This document shows, piece after piece, positions 9,662 to 22,048 of a stretch of 64,000 nt of DNA (its first letter is position 1; each line of letters starts with the position of its first letter). The notes under the pieces were generated by a model. It searched no databases, had not been told where the DNA came from, and saw only the letters and a list, made by a program, of their open reading frames with translations. The position numbers and the translations under genes were made by a program. This DNA is from Oasisia sp. SBJ-2009 (Eukaryota; Annelida; Polychaeta; Sabellida; Siboglinidae). The DNA lies in the NCBI GenBank assembly GCA_964017155.1, contig OZ024862.1, positions 64,501 to 128,500 of the forward strand, in the 5' to 3' direction.

Positions 9662-11846
9662 TTGGGGAAGCGTAAATATCTGTTTACATTCTTTTCAACA
9701 GAATTCCGTGCCGACCGCTGGGTAAACGGCGGGAGTAATAATGAACCACTAACTAGATGAGGTGACGAGGCATTTGGCGACCTTAACAGGGTGATAGTTG
9801 CACAAATCGAGGAAAACGACAAAGTCCGATCCGTCTACGGGGGATCAGTTTTGAGAATCGAGAGAAACGGCCAAGTTCGACGCGCCGGTCGGTCTTCTCG
9901 GGCGTATTCCACGCACGGAGTGTAACTACGACTCTCTCGACGAAACCAACTGACCGTGCCCGTCGTCTTGCCAACTTTTGGAGACAAATCGAGGAAAACG
10001 ACAAAGTCCGATCCGTCTACGGGGGATCAGTTGGGGAAGTCTGTTTACATTCTTTTCAACAGAATTCCGTGGCGACCGCTGGGTAAACGGCGGGAGTAAT
10101 AACGAACCACTAACTAGATGAGGTGTCAAGACATTTGGCGACCTTAACAGGGTGATAGTTGCACAAATCGAGCAAAACGACAAAGTCCGATCCGTCTACG
10201 GGGGATCAGTTTTGAGAATCGAGAGAAACGGCCAAGTTCGACGCGCCGGTCGGTCTTCTCGGGCGTATTCCACGCACGGAGTGTAACTACGACTCTCTCG
10301 ACGAAACCAACTGACCGTGCGCGTCGTCTTGCCAACTTTTGGAAACAAATCGAGGAAAACGACAAAGTCCGATCCGTCTACGGGGGATCAGTTTTGAGAA
10401 TCGAGAGAAACGGCCAAGTTCGACGCGCCGGTCGGTCTTCTCGGGCGTGTGCCACGCAAGTGATGTAACTACGACTCTCTCGACGAAACCAACTGACCGT
10501 GCGCGTCGTCTTGCCAACTTTTGGAAACAAATCGAGGAAAACGACAAAGTCCGATCCGTCTACGGGGGATCAGTTGGGGAAGTCTGTTTACATTCTTTTC
10601 AACAGAATTCCGTGGCGACCGCTGGGTAAACGGCGGGAGTAATAATGAACCACTAACTAGATGAGGTGACGAGGCATTTGGCGACCTTAACAGGGTGATA
10701 GTTGCACAAATCGAGCAAAACGACAAAGTCCGATCCGTCTACGGGGGATCAGTTGGGGAAGCGTAAATGTCTGTTTACATTCTTTTCAACAGAATTCCGT
10801 GCCGACCGCTGGGTAAACGGCGGGAGTAATAATGAACCACTAACTATATGAGGTGTCAAGACATTTGGCGACCTTAACAGGGTGATAGTTGCACAAATCG
10901 AGCAAAACGACAAAGTCCGATCCGTCTACGGGGGATCAGTTTTGAGAATCGAGAGAAACGGCCAAGTTCGACGCGCCGGTCGGTCTTCTCGGGCGTATTC
11001 CACGGACGGAGTGTAACTACGACTCTCTCGACGAAACCAACTGACCGTGCGCGTCGTCTTGCCAACTTTTGGAAAAAAATCGAGGAAAACGACAAAGTCC
11101 GATCCGTCTACGGGGGATCAGTTTTGAGAATCGAGAGAAACGGCCAAGTTCGACGCGCCGGTCGGTCTTCTCGGGCGTATTCCACGGACGGAGTGTAACT
11201 ACGACTCTCTCGACGAAACCAACTGACCTTGCGCGTCGTCTTGCCAACTTTTGGAAACAAATCGAGGAAAACGACAAAGTCCGATCCGTCTACGGGGGAT
11301 CAGTTTTGAGAATCGAGAGAAACGGCCAAGTTCGACGCGCCGGTCGGTCTTCTCGGGCGTATTCCACGGACGGAGTGTAACTACGACTCTCTCGACGAAA
11401 CCAACTGACCGTGCGCGTCGTCTTGCCAACTTTTGGAAACAAATCGAGGAAAACGACAAAGTCCGATCCGTCTACGGGGGATCAGTTGGGGAAGTCTGTT
11501 TACATTCTTTTCAACAGAATTCCGTGGCGACCGCTGGGTAAACGGCGGGAGTAATAGTGAACCACTAACTAGATGAGGTGACGAGGCATTTGGCGACCTT
11601 AACAGGGTGATAGTTGCACAAATCGAGCAAAACGACAAAGTCCGATCCGTCTACGGGGGATCAGTTTTGAGAATCGAGAGAAACGGCCAAGTTCGACGCG
11701 CCGGTCGGTCTTCTCGGGCGTATTCCACGCACGGAGTGTAACTACGACTCTCTCGACGAAACCAACTGACCGTGCGCGTCGTCTTGCCAACTTTTGGAAA
11801 CAAATCGAGGAAAACGACAAAGTCCGATCCGTCTACGGGGGATCAG
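9662..11846 (+). repeat. 12-monomer HOR, 2185 bp, copy 1 (family II)
   Basis: Order: B+.A1.B.A1.A4.B.B+.A2.A2.A2.B.A1. It contains the private change GGAAAAAAATC at 11071. Together with the two 1091-bp blocks that follow, it forms a 4367-bp unit that starts again at 14029. Confidence 0.92.
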
Positions 11847-12937
11847 TTGGGGAAGCGTAAATATCTGTTTACATTCTTTTCAACAGAATTCCGTGCCGAC
11901 CGCTGGGTAAACGGCGGGAGTAATAATGAACCACTAACTAGATGAGGTGACGAGGCATTTGGCGACCTTAACAGGGTGATAGTTGCACAAATCGAGGAAA
12001 ACGACAAAGTCCGATCCGTCTACGGGGGATCAGTTTTGAGAATCGAGAGAAACGGCCAAGTTCGACGCGCCGGTCGGTCTTCTCGGGCGTATTCCACGCA
12101 CGGAGTGTAACTACGACTCTCTCGACGAAACCAACTGACCGTGCGCGTCGTCTTGCCAACTTTTGGAAACAAATCGAGGAAAACGACAAAGTCCGATCCG
12201 TCTACGGGGGATCAGTTGGGGAAGTCTGTTTACATTCTTTTCAACAGAATTCCGTGGCGACCGCTGGGTAAACGGCGGGAGTAATAACGAACCACTAACT
12301 AGATGAGGTGTCAAGACATTTGGCGACCTTAACAGGGTGATAGTTGCACAAATCGAGCAAAACGACAAAGTCCGATCCGTCTACGGGGGATCAGTTTTGA
12401 GAATCGAGAGAAACGGCCAAGTTCGACGCGCCGGTCGGTCTTCTCGGGCGTATTCCACGGACGGAGTGTAACTACGACTCTCTCGACGAAACCAACTGAC
12501 CGTGCGCGTCGTCTTGCCAACTTTTGGAAACAAATCGAGGAAAACGACAAAGTCCGATCCGTCTACGGGGGATCAGTTGGGGAAGTCTGTTTACATTCTT
12601 TTCAACAGAATTCCGTGGCGACCGCTGGGTAAACGGCGGGAGTAATAGTGAACCACTAACTAGATGAGGTGACGAGGCATTTGGCGACCTTAACAGGGTG
12701 ATAGTTGCACAAATCGAGCAAAACGACAAAGTCCGATCCGTCTACGGGGGATCAGTTTTGAGAATCGAGAGAAACGGCCAAGTTCGACGCGCCGGTCGGT
12801 CTTCTCGGGCGTATTCCACGCACGGAGTGTAACTACGACTCTCTCGACGAAACCAACTGACCGTGCGCGTCGTCTTGCCAACTTTTGGAAACAAATCGAG
12901 GAAAACGACAAAGTCCGATCCGTCTACGGGGGATCAG
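11847..12937 (+). repeat. 6-monomer HOR, 1091 bp, copy 1 (family II derivative)
   Basis: Order: B+.A1.B.A2.B.A1. It equals the 2185-bp block minus six contiguous monomers (A1.A4.B.B+.A2.A2, 1094 bp), so it reads as an in-register deletion product. The next block is the same. Confidence 0.9.
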
Positions 12938-14028
12938 TTGGGGAAGCGTAAATATCTGTTTACATTCTTTTCAACAGAATTCCGTGCCGACCGCTGGGTA
13001 AACGGCGGGAGTAATAATGAACCACTAACTAGATGAGGTGACGAGGCATTTGGCGACCTTAACAGGGTGATAGTTGCACAAATCGAGGAAAACGACAAAG
13101 TCCGATCCGTCTACGGGGGATCAGTTTTGAGAATCGAGAGAAACGGCCAAGTTCGACGCGCCGGTCGGTCTTCTCGGGCGTATTCCACGCACGGAGTGTA
13201 ACTACGACTCTCTCGACGAAACCAACTGACCGTGCGCGTCGTCTTGCCAACTTTTGGAAACAAATCGAGGAAAACGACAAAGTCCGATCCGTCTACGGGG
13301 GATCAGTTGGGGAAGTCTGTTTACATTCTTTTCAACAGAATTCCGTGGCGACCGCTGGGTAAACGGCGGGAGTAATAACGAACCACTAACTAGATGAGGT
13401 GTCAAGACATTTGGCGACCTTAACAGGGTGATAGTTGCACAAATCGAGCAAAACGACAAAGTCCGATCCGTCTACGGGGGATCAGTTTTGAGAATCGAGA
13501 GAAACGGCCAAGTTCGACGCGCCGGTCGGTCTTCTCGGGCGTATTCCACGGACGGAGTGTAACTACGACTCTCTCGACGAAACCAACTGACCGTGCGCGT
13601 CGTCTTGCCAACTTTTGGAAACAAATCGAGGAAAACGACAAAGTCCGATCCGTCTACGGGGGATCAGTTGGGGAAGTCTGTTTACATTCTTTTCAACAGA
13701 ATTCCGTGGCGACCGCTGGGTAAACGGCGGGAGTAATAGTGAACCACTAACTAGATGAGGTGACGAGGCATTTGGCGACCTTAACAGGGTGATAGTTGCA
13801 CAAATCGAGCAAAACGACAAAGTCCGATCCGTCTACGGGGGATCAGTTTTGAGAATCGAGAGAAACGGCCAAGTTCGACGCGCCGGTCGGTCTTCTCGGG
13901 CGTATTCCACGCACGGAGTGTAACTACGACTCTCTCGACGAAACCAACTGACCGTGCGCGTCGTCTTGCCAACTTTTGGAAACAAATCGAGGAAAACGAC
14001 AAAGTCCGATCCGTCTACGGGGGATCAG
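12938..14028 (+). repeat. 6-monomer HOR, 1091 bp, copy 2 (family II derivative)
   Basis: Same order and marks as 11847-12937, including GTAATAGTGAACC in the second short B. The tandem pair shows that the deletion product was itself duplicated. Confidence 0.92.
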
Positions 14029-16213
14029 TTGGGGAAGCGTAAATATCTGTTTACATTCTTTTCAACAGAATTCCGTGCCGACCGCTGGGTAAACGGCGGG
14101 AGTAATAATGAACCACTAACTAGATGAGGTGACGAGGCATTTGGCGACCTTAACAGGGTGATAGTTGCACAAATCGAGGAAAACGACAAAGTCCGATCCG
14201 TCTACGGGGGATCAGTTTTGAGAATCGAGAGAAACGGCCAAGTTCGACGCGCCGGTCGGTCTTCTCGGGCGTATTCCACGCACGGAGTGTAACTACGACT
14301 CTCTCGACGAAACCAACTGACCGTGCGCGTCGTCTTGCCAACTTTTGGAAACAAATCGAGGAAAACGACAAAGTCCGATCCGTCTACGGGGGATCAGTTG
14401 GGGAAGTCTGTTTACATTCTTTTCAACAGAATTCCGTGGCGACCGCTGGGTAAACGGCGGGAGTAATAACGAACCACTAACTAGATGAGGTGTCAAGACA
14501 TTTGGCGACCTTAACAGGGTGATAGTTGCACAAATCGAGCAAAACGACAAAGTCCGATCCGTCTACGGGGGATCAGTTTTGAGAATCGAGAGAAACGGCC
14601 AAGTTCGACGCGCCGGTCGGTCTTCTCGGGCGTATTCCACGCACGGAGTGTAACTACGACTCTCTCGACGAAACCAACTGACCGTGCGCGTCGTCTTGCC
14701 AACTTTTGGAAACAAATCGAGGAAAACGACAAAGTCCGATCCGTCTACGGGGGATCAGTTTTGAGAATCGAGAGAAACGGCCAAGTTCGACGCGCCGGTC
14801 GGTCTTCTCGGGCGTGTGCCACGCAAGTGATGTAACTACGACTCTCTCGACGAAACCAACTGACCGTGCGCGTCGTCTTGCCAACTTTTGGAAACAAATC
14901 GAGGAAAACGACAAAGTCCGATCCGTCTACGGGGGATCAGTTGGGGAAGTCTGTTTACATTCTTTTCAACAGAATTCCGTGGCGACCGCTGGGTAAACGG
15001 CGGGAGTAATAATGAACCACTAACTAGATGAGGTGACGAGGCATTTGGCGACCTTAACAGGGTGATAGTTGCACAAATCGAGCAAAACGACAAAGTCCGA
15101 TCCGTCTACGGGGGATCAGTTGGGGAAGCGTAAATGTCTGTTTACATTCTTTTCAACAGAATTCCGTGCCGACCGCTGGGTAAACGGCGGGAGTAATAAT
15201 GAACCACTAACTATATGAGGTGTCAAGACATTTGGCGACCTTAACAGGGTGATAGTTGCACAAATCGAGCAAAACGACAAAGTCCGATCCGTCTACGGGG
15301 GATCAGTTTTGAGAATCGAGAGAAACGGCCAAGTTCGACGCGCCGGTCGGTCTTCTCGGGCGTATTCCACGGACGGAGTGTAACTACGACTCTCTCGACG
15401 AAACAAACTGACCGTGCGCGTCGTCTTGCCAACTTTTGGAAAAAAATCGAGGAAAACGACAAAGTCCGATCCGTCTACGGGGGATCAGTTTTGAGAATCG
15501 AGAGAAACGGCCAAGTTCGACGCGCCGGTCGGTCTTCTCGGGCGTATTCCACGGACGGAGTGTAACTACGACTCTCTCGACGAAACCAACTGACCTTGCG
15601 CGTCGTCTTGCCAACTTTTGGAAACAAATCGAGGAAAACGACAAAGTCCGATCCGTCTACGGGGGATCAGTTTTGAGAATCGAGAGAAACGGCCAAGTTC
15701 GACGCGCCGGTCGGTCTTCTCGGGCGTATTCCACGGACGGAGTGTAACTACGACTCTCTCGACGAAACCAACTGACCGTGCGCGTCGTCTTGCCAACTTT
15801 TGGAAACAAATCGAGGAAAACGACAAAGTCCGATCCGTCTACGGGGGATCAGTTGGGGAAGTCTGTTTACATTCTTTTCAACAGAATTCCGTGGCGACCG
15901 CTGGGTAAACGGCGGGAGTAATAGTGAACCACTAACTAGATGAGGTGACGAGGCATTTGGCGACCTTAACAGGGTGATAGTTGCACAAATCGAGCAAAAC
16001 GACAAAGTCCGATCCGTCTACGGGGGATCAGTTTTGAGAATCGAGAGAAACGGCCAAGTTCGACGCGCCGGTCGGTCTTCTCGGGCGTATTCCACGCACG
16101 GAGTGTAACTACGACTCTCTCGACGAAACCAACTGACCGTGCGCGTCGTCTTGCCAACTTTTGGAAACAAATCGAGGAAAACGACAAAGTCCGATCCGTC
16201 TACGGGGGATCAG
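14029..16213 (+). repeat. 12-monomer HOR, 2185 bp, copy 2 (family II)
   Basis: Same order as 9662-11846 at a distance of 4367 bp, including the private GGAAAAAAATC at 15438. Later private changes are present, for example ACGAAACAAACTG near 15400. Copy 1 has its own changes near 9959 and 9981. The pair shows duplication at the super-HOR level. Confidence 0.92.
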
Positions 16214-18585
16214 TTGGGGAAGCGTAAATATCTGTTTACATTCTTTTCAACAGAATTCCGTGCCGACCGCTGGGTAAACGGCGGGAGTAATAATGAACCA
16301 CTAACTAGATGAGGTGACGAGGCATTTGGCGACCTTAACAGGGTGATAGTTGCACAAATCGAGGAAAACGACAAAGTCCGATCCGTCTACGGGGGATCAG
16401 TTTTGAGAATCGAGAGAAACGGCCAAGTTCGACGCGCCGGTCGGTCTTCTCGGGCGTATTCCACGCACGGAGTGTAACTACGACTCTCTCGACGAAACCA
16501 ACTGACAGTGCGCGTCGTCTTGCCAACTTTTGGAAACAAATCGAGGAAAACGACAAAGTCCGATCCGTCTACGGGGGATCAGTTGGGGAAGTCTGTTTAC
16601 ATTCTTTTCAACAGAATTCCGTGGCGACCGCTGGGTAAACGGCGGGAGTAATAACGAACCACTAACTAGATGAGGTGTCAAGACATTTGGCGACCTTAAC
16701 AGGGTGATAGTTGCACAAATCGAGCAAAACGACAAAGTCCGATCCGTCTACGGGGGATCAGTTTTGAGAATCGAGAGAAACGGCCAAGTTCGACGCGCCG
16801 GTCGGTCTTCTCGGGCGTATTCCACGCACGGAGTGTAACTACGACTCTCTCGACGAAACCAACTGACCGTGCGCGTCGTCTTGCCAACTTTTGGAAACAA
16901 ATCGAGGAAAACGACAAAGTCCGATCCGTCTACGGGGGATCAGTTGGGGAAGCGTAAATGTCTGTTTACATTCTTTTCAACAGAATTCCGTGCCGACCGC
17001 TGGGTAAACGGCGGGAGTAATAATGAACCACTAACTAGATGAGGTGACGAGGCATTTGGCGACCTTAACAGGGTGATAGTTGCACAAATCGAGCAAAACG
17101 ACAAAGTCCGATCCGTCTACGGGGGATCAGTTTTGAGAATCGAGAGAAACGGCCAAGTTCGACGCGCCGGTCTGTCTTCTCGGGCGTATTCCACGCACGG
17201 AGTGTAACTACGACTCTCTCGAAGAAACCAACTGACCGTGCGCGTCGTCTTGCCAACTTTTGGAAACAAATCGAGGAAAACGACAAAGTCCGATCCGTCT
17301 ACGGGGGATCAGTTGGGGAAGTCTGTTTACATTCTTTTCAACAGAATTCCGTGCCGACCGCTGGATAAACGGCGGGAGTAATAATGAACCACTAACTAGA
17401 TGAGGTGACGAGGCATTTGGCGACCTTAACAGGGTGATAGTTGCACAAATCGAGCAAAACGACAAAGTCCGATCCGTCTACGGGGGATCAGTTGGGGAAG
17501 CGTAAATGTCTGTTTACATTCTTTTCAACAGAATTCCGTGCCGACCGCTGGGTAAACGGCGGGAGTAATAATGAACCACTAACTATATGAGGTGTCAAGA
17601 CATTTGGCGACCTTAACAGGGTGATAGTTGCACAAATCGAGCAAAACGACAAAGTCCGATCCGTCTACGGGGGATCAGTTTTGAGAATCGAGAGAAACGG
17701 CCAAGTTCGACGCGCCGGTCGGTCTTCTCGGGCGTATTCCACGGACGGAGTGTAACTACGACTCTCTCGACGAAACCAACTGACCGTGCGCGTCGTCTTG
17801 CCAACTTTTGGAAACAAATCGAGGAAAACGACAAAGTCCGATCCGTCTACGGGGGATCAGTTTTGAGAATCGAGAGAAACGGCCAAGTTCGACGCGCCGG
17901 TCGGTCTTCTCGGGCGTATTCCACGGACGGAGTGTAACTACGACTCTCTCGACGAAACCAACTGACCTTGCGCGTCGTCTTGCCAACTTTTGGAAACAAA
18001 TCGAGGAAAACGACAAAGTCCGATCCGTCTACGGGGGATCAGTTTTGAGAATCGAGAGAAACGGCCAAGTTGGACGCGCCGGTCGGTCTTCTCGGGCGTA
18101 TTCCACGGACGGAGTGTAACTACGACTCTCTCGACGAAACCAACTGACCGTGCGCGTCGTCTTGCCAACTTTTGGAAACAAATCGAGGAAAACGACAAAG
18201 TCCGATCCGTCTACGGGGGATCAGTTGGGGAAGTCTGTTTACATTCTTTTCAACAGAATTCCGTGGCGACCGCTGGGTAAACGGCGGGAGTAATAGTGAA
18301 CCACTAACTAGATGAGGTGACGAGGCATTTGGCGACCTTAACAGGGTGATAGTTGCACAAATCGAGCAAAACGACAAAGTCCGATCCGTCTACGGGGGAT
18401 CAGTTTTGAGAATCGAGAGAAACGGCCAAGTTCGACGCGCCGGTCGGTCTTCTCGGGCGTATTCCACGCACGGAGTGTAACTACGACTCTCTCGACGAAA
18501 CCAACTGACCGTGCGCGTCGTCTTGCCAACTTTTGGAAACAAATCGAGGAAAACGACAAAGTCCGATCCGTCTACGGGGGATCAG
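16214..18585 (+). repeat. 13-monomer HOR, 2372 bp (bridge between families II and IV)
   Basis: Order: B+.A1.B.A1.B+.A6.B.B+.A2.A2.A2.B.A1. It contains the A6 unit (T43 and A93) followed by a B with GGATAAACGG, a pair found in families I and IV. Its A2.A2.A2.B.A1 end, including CTGACCTTGCG in the middle A2, is that of family II. The 2372-bp period continues for about 1.6 kb into the following region. Confidence 0.9.
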
Positions 18586-19315
18586 TTGGGGAAGCGTAAA
18601 TATCTGTTTACATTCTTTTCAACAGAATTCCGTGCCGACCGCTGGGTAAACGGCGGGAGTAATAATGAACCACTAACTAGATGAGGTGACGAGGCATTTG
18701 GCGACCTTAACAGGGTGATAGTTGCACAAATCGAGGAAAACGACAAAGTCCGATCCGTCTACGGGGGATCAGTTTTGAGAATCGAGAGAAACGGCCAAGT
18801 TCGACGCGCCGGTCGGTCTTCTCGGGCGTATTCCACGCACGGAGTGTAACTACGACTCTCTCGACGAAACCAACTGACCGTGCGCGTCGTCTTGCCAACT
18901 TTTGGAAACAAATCGAGGAAAACGACAAAGTCCGATCCGTCTACGGGGGATCAGTTGGGGAAGTCTGTTTACATTCTTTTCAACAGAATTCCGTGGCGAC
19001 CGCTGGGTAAACGGCGGGAGTAATAACGAACCACTAACTAGATGAGGTGTCAAGACATTTGGCGACCTTAACAGGGTGATAGTTGCACAAATCGAGCAAA
19101 ACGACAAAGTCCGATCCGTCTACGGGGGATCAGTTTTGAGAATCGAGAGAAACGGCCAAGTTCGACGCGCCGGTCGGTCTTCTCGGGCGTATTCCACGCA
19201 CGGAGTGTAACTACGACTCTCTCGACGAAACCAACTGACCGTGCGCGTCGTCTTGCCAACTTTTGGAAACAAATCGAGGAAAACGACAAAGTCCGATCCG
19301 TCTACGGGGGATCAG
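18586..19315 (+). repeat. Four-monomer segment B+.A1.B.A1 (730 bp)
   Basis: This segment matches the start of 16214-18585 and leads into the second 2733-bp family. It can equally be read as the end of a family IV unit, since each 2733-bp unit of that family ends with B+.A1.B.A1. Confidence 0.88.
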
Positions 19316-22048
19316 TTGGGGAAGCGTAAATGTCTGTTTACATTCTTTTCAACAGAATTCCGTGCCGACCGCTGGGTAAACGGCGGGAGTAATAATGAAC
19401 CACTAACTAGATGAGGTGACGAGGCATTTGGCGACCTTAACAGGGTGATAGTTGCACAAATCGAGCAAAACGACAAAGTCCGATCCGTCTACGGGGGATC
19501 AGTTTTGAGAATCGAGAGAAACGGCCAAGTTCGACGCGCCGGTCTGTCTTCTCGGGCGTATTCCACGCACGGAGTGTAACTACGACTCTCTCGAAGAAAC
19601 CAACTGACCGTGCGCGTCGTCTTGCCAACTTTTGGAAACAAATCGAGGAAAACGACAAAGTCCGATCCGTCTACGGGGGATCAGTTGGGGAAGTCTGTTT
19701 ACATTCTTTTCAACAGAATTCCGTGCCGACCGCTGGATAAACGGCGGGAGTAATAATGAACCACTAACTAGATGAGGTGACGAGGCATTTGGCGACCTTA
19801 ACAGGGTGATAGTTGCACAAATCGAGCAAAACGACAAAGTCCGATCCGTCTACGGGGGATCAGTTGGGGAAGCGTAAATGTCTGTTTACATTCTTTTCAA
19901 CAGAATTCCGTGCCGACCGCTGGGTAAACGGCGGGAGTAATAATGAACCACTAACTATCTGAGGTGTCAAGACATTTGGCGACCTTAACAGGGTGATAGT
20001 TGCACAAATCGAGCAAAACGACAAAGTCCGATCCGTCTACGGGGGATCAGTTTTGAGAATCGAGAGAAACGGCCAAGTTCGACGCGCCGGTCGGTCTTCT
20101 CGGGCGTATTCCACGGACGGAGTGTAACTACGACTCTCTCGACGAAACCAACTGACCGTGCGCGTCGTCTTGCCAACTTTTGGAAACAAATCGAGGAAAA
20201 CGACAAAGTCCGATCCGTCTACGGGGGATCAGTTTTGAGAATCGAGAGAAACGGCCAAGTTCGACGCGCCGGTCGGTCTTCTCGGGCGTATTCCACGCTC
20301 GGAGTGTAACTACGACTCTCTCGACGAAACCAACTGACCGTGCGCGTCGTCTTGCCAACTTTTGGAAACAAATCGAGGAAAACGACAAAGTCCGATCCGT
20401 CTACGGGGGATCAGTTGGGGAAGTATGTTTACATTCTTTTCAACAGAATTCCGTGGCGACCGCTGGGTAAACGGCGGGAGTAATAACGAACCACTAACTA
20501 GATGAGGTGTCAAGACATTTGGCGACCTTAACAGGGTGATAGTTGCACAAATCGAGCAAAACGACAAAGTCCGATCCGTCTACGGGGGATCAGTTTTGAG
20601 AATCGAGAGAAACGGCCAAGTTCGACGCGCCGGTCGGTCTTCTCGGGCGTATTCCACGGACGGAGTGTAACTACGACTCTCTCGACGAAACCAACTGACC
20701 GTGCGCGTCGTCTTGCCAACTTTTGGAAACAAATCGAGGAAAACGACAAAGTCCGATCCGTCTACGGGGGATCAGTTTTGAGAATCGAGAGAAACGGCCA
20801 AGTTCGACGCGCCGGTCGGTCTTCTCGGGCGTATTCCACGCTCGGAGTGTAACTACGACTCTCTCGACGAAACCAACTGACCGTGCGCGTCGTCTTGCCA
20901 ACTTTTGGAAACAAATCGAGGAAAACGACAAAGTCCGATCCGTCTACGGGGGATCAGTTGGGGAAGTCTGTTTACATTCTTTTCAACAGAATTCCGTGGC
21001 GACCGCTGGGTAAACGGCGGGAGTAATAAAGAACCACTAACTAGATGATGTGTCAAGACATTTGGCGACCTTAACAGGGTGATAGTTGCACAAATCGAGC
21101 AAAACGACAAAGTCCGATCCGTCTACGGGGGATCAGTTTTGAGAACCGAGAGAAACGGCCAAGTTCGACGCGCCGGTCGGTCTTCTCGGGCGTATTCCAC
21201 GCACGGAGTGTAACTACGACTCTCTCGGCGAAACCAACTGACCGTGCGCGTCGTCTTGCCAACTTTTGGAAACAAATCGAGGAAAACGACAAAGTCCGAT
21301 CCGTCTACGGGGGATCAGTTGGGGAAGCGTAAATATCTGTTTACATTCTTTTCAACAGAATTCCGTGCCGACCGCTGGGTAAACGGCGGGAGTAATAATG
21401 AACCACTAACTAGATGAGGTGACGAGGCATTTGGCGACCTTAACAGGGTGATAGTTGCACAAATCGAGGAAAACGACAAAGTCCGATCCGTCTACGGGGG
21501 ATCAGTTTTGAGAATCGAGAGAAACGGCCAAGTTCGACGCGCCGGTCGGTCTTCTCGGGCGTATTCCACGCACGGATTGTAACTACGACTCTCTCGACGA
21601 AACCAACTGACCGTGCGCGTCGTCTTGCCAACTTTTGGAAACAAATCGAGGAAAACGACAAAGTCCGATCCGTCTACGGGGGATCAGTTGGGGAAGTCTG
21701 TTTACATTCTTTTCAACAGAATTCCGTGGCGACCGCTGGGTAAACGGCGGGAGTAATAACGAACCACTAACTAGATGAGGTGTCAAGACATTTGGCGACC
21801 TTAACAGGGTGATAGTTGCACAAATCGAGCAAAACGACAAAGTCCGATCCGTCTACGGGGGATCAGTTTTGAGAATCGAGAGAAACGGCCAAGTTCGACG
21901 CGCCGGTCGGTCTTCTCGGGCGTATTCCACGCACGGAGTGTAACTACGACTCTCTCGACGAAACCAACTGACCGTGCGCGTCGTCTTGCCAACTTTTGGA
22001 AACAAATCGAGGAAAACGACAAAGTCCGATCCGTCTACGGGGGATCAG
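19316..22048 (+). repeat. 15-monomer HOR, 2733 bp, copy 1 (family IV)
   Basis: Order: B+.A6.B.B+.A2.A3.B.A2.A3.B.A1c.B+.A1.B.A1. Private marks shared only with copy 2 include GGGGAAGTATG near 20420, TAGATGATGTG near 21043 and CTCTCGGCG near 21222. Confidence 0.93.
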
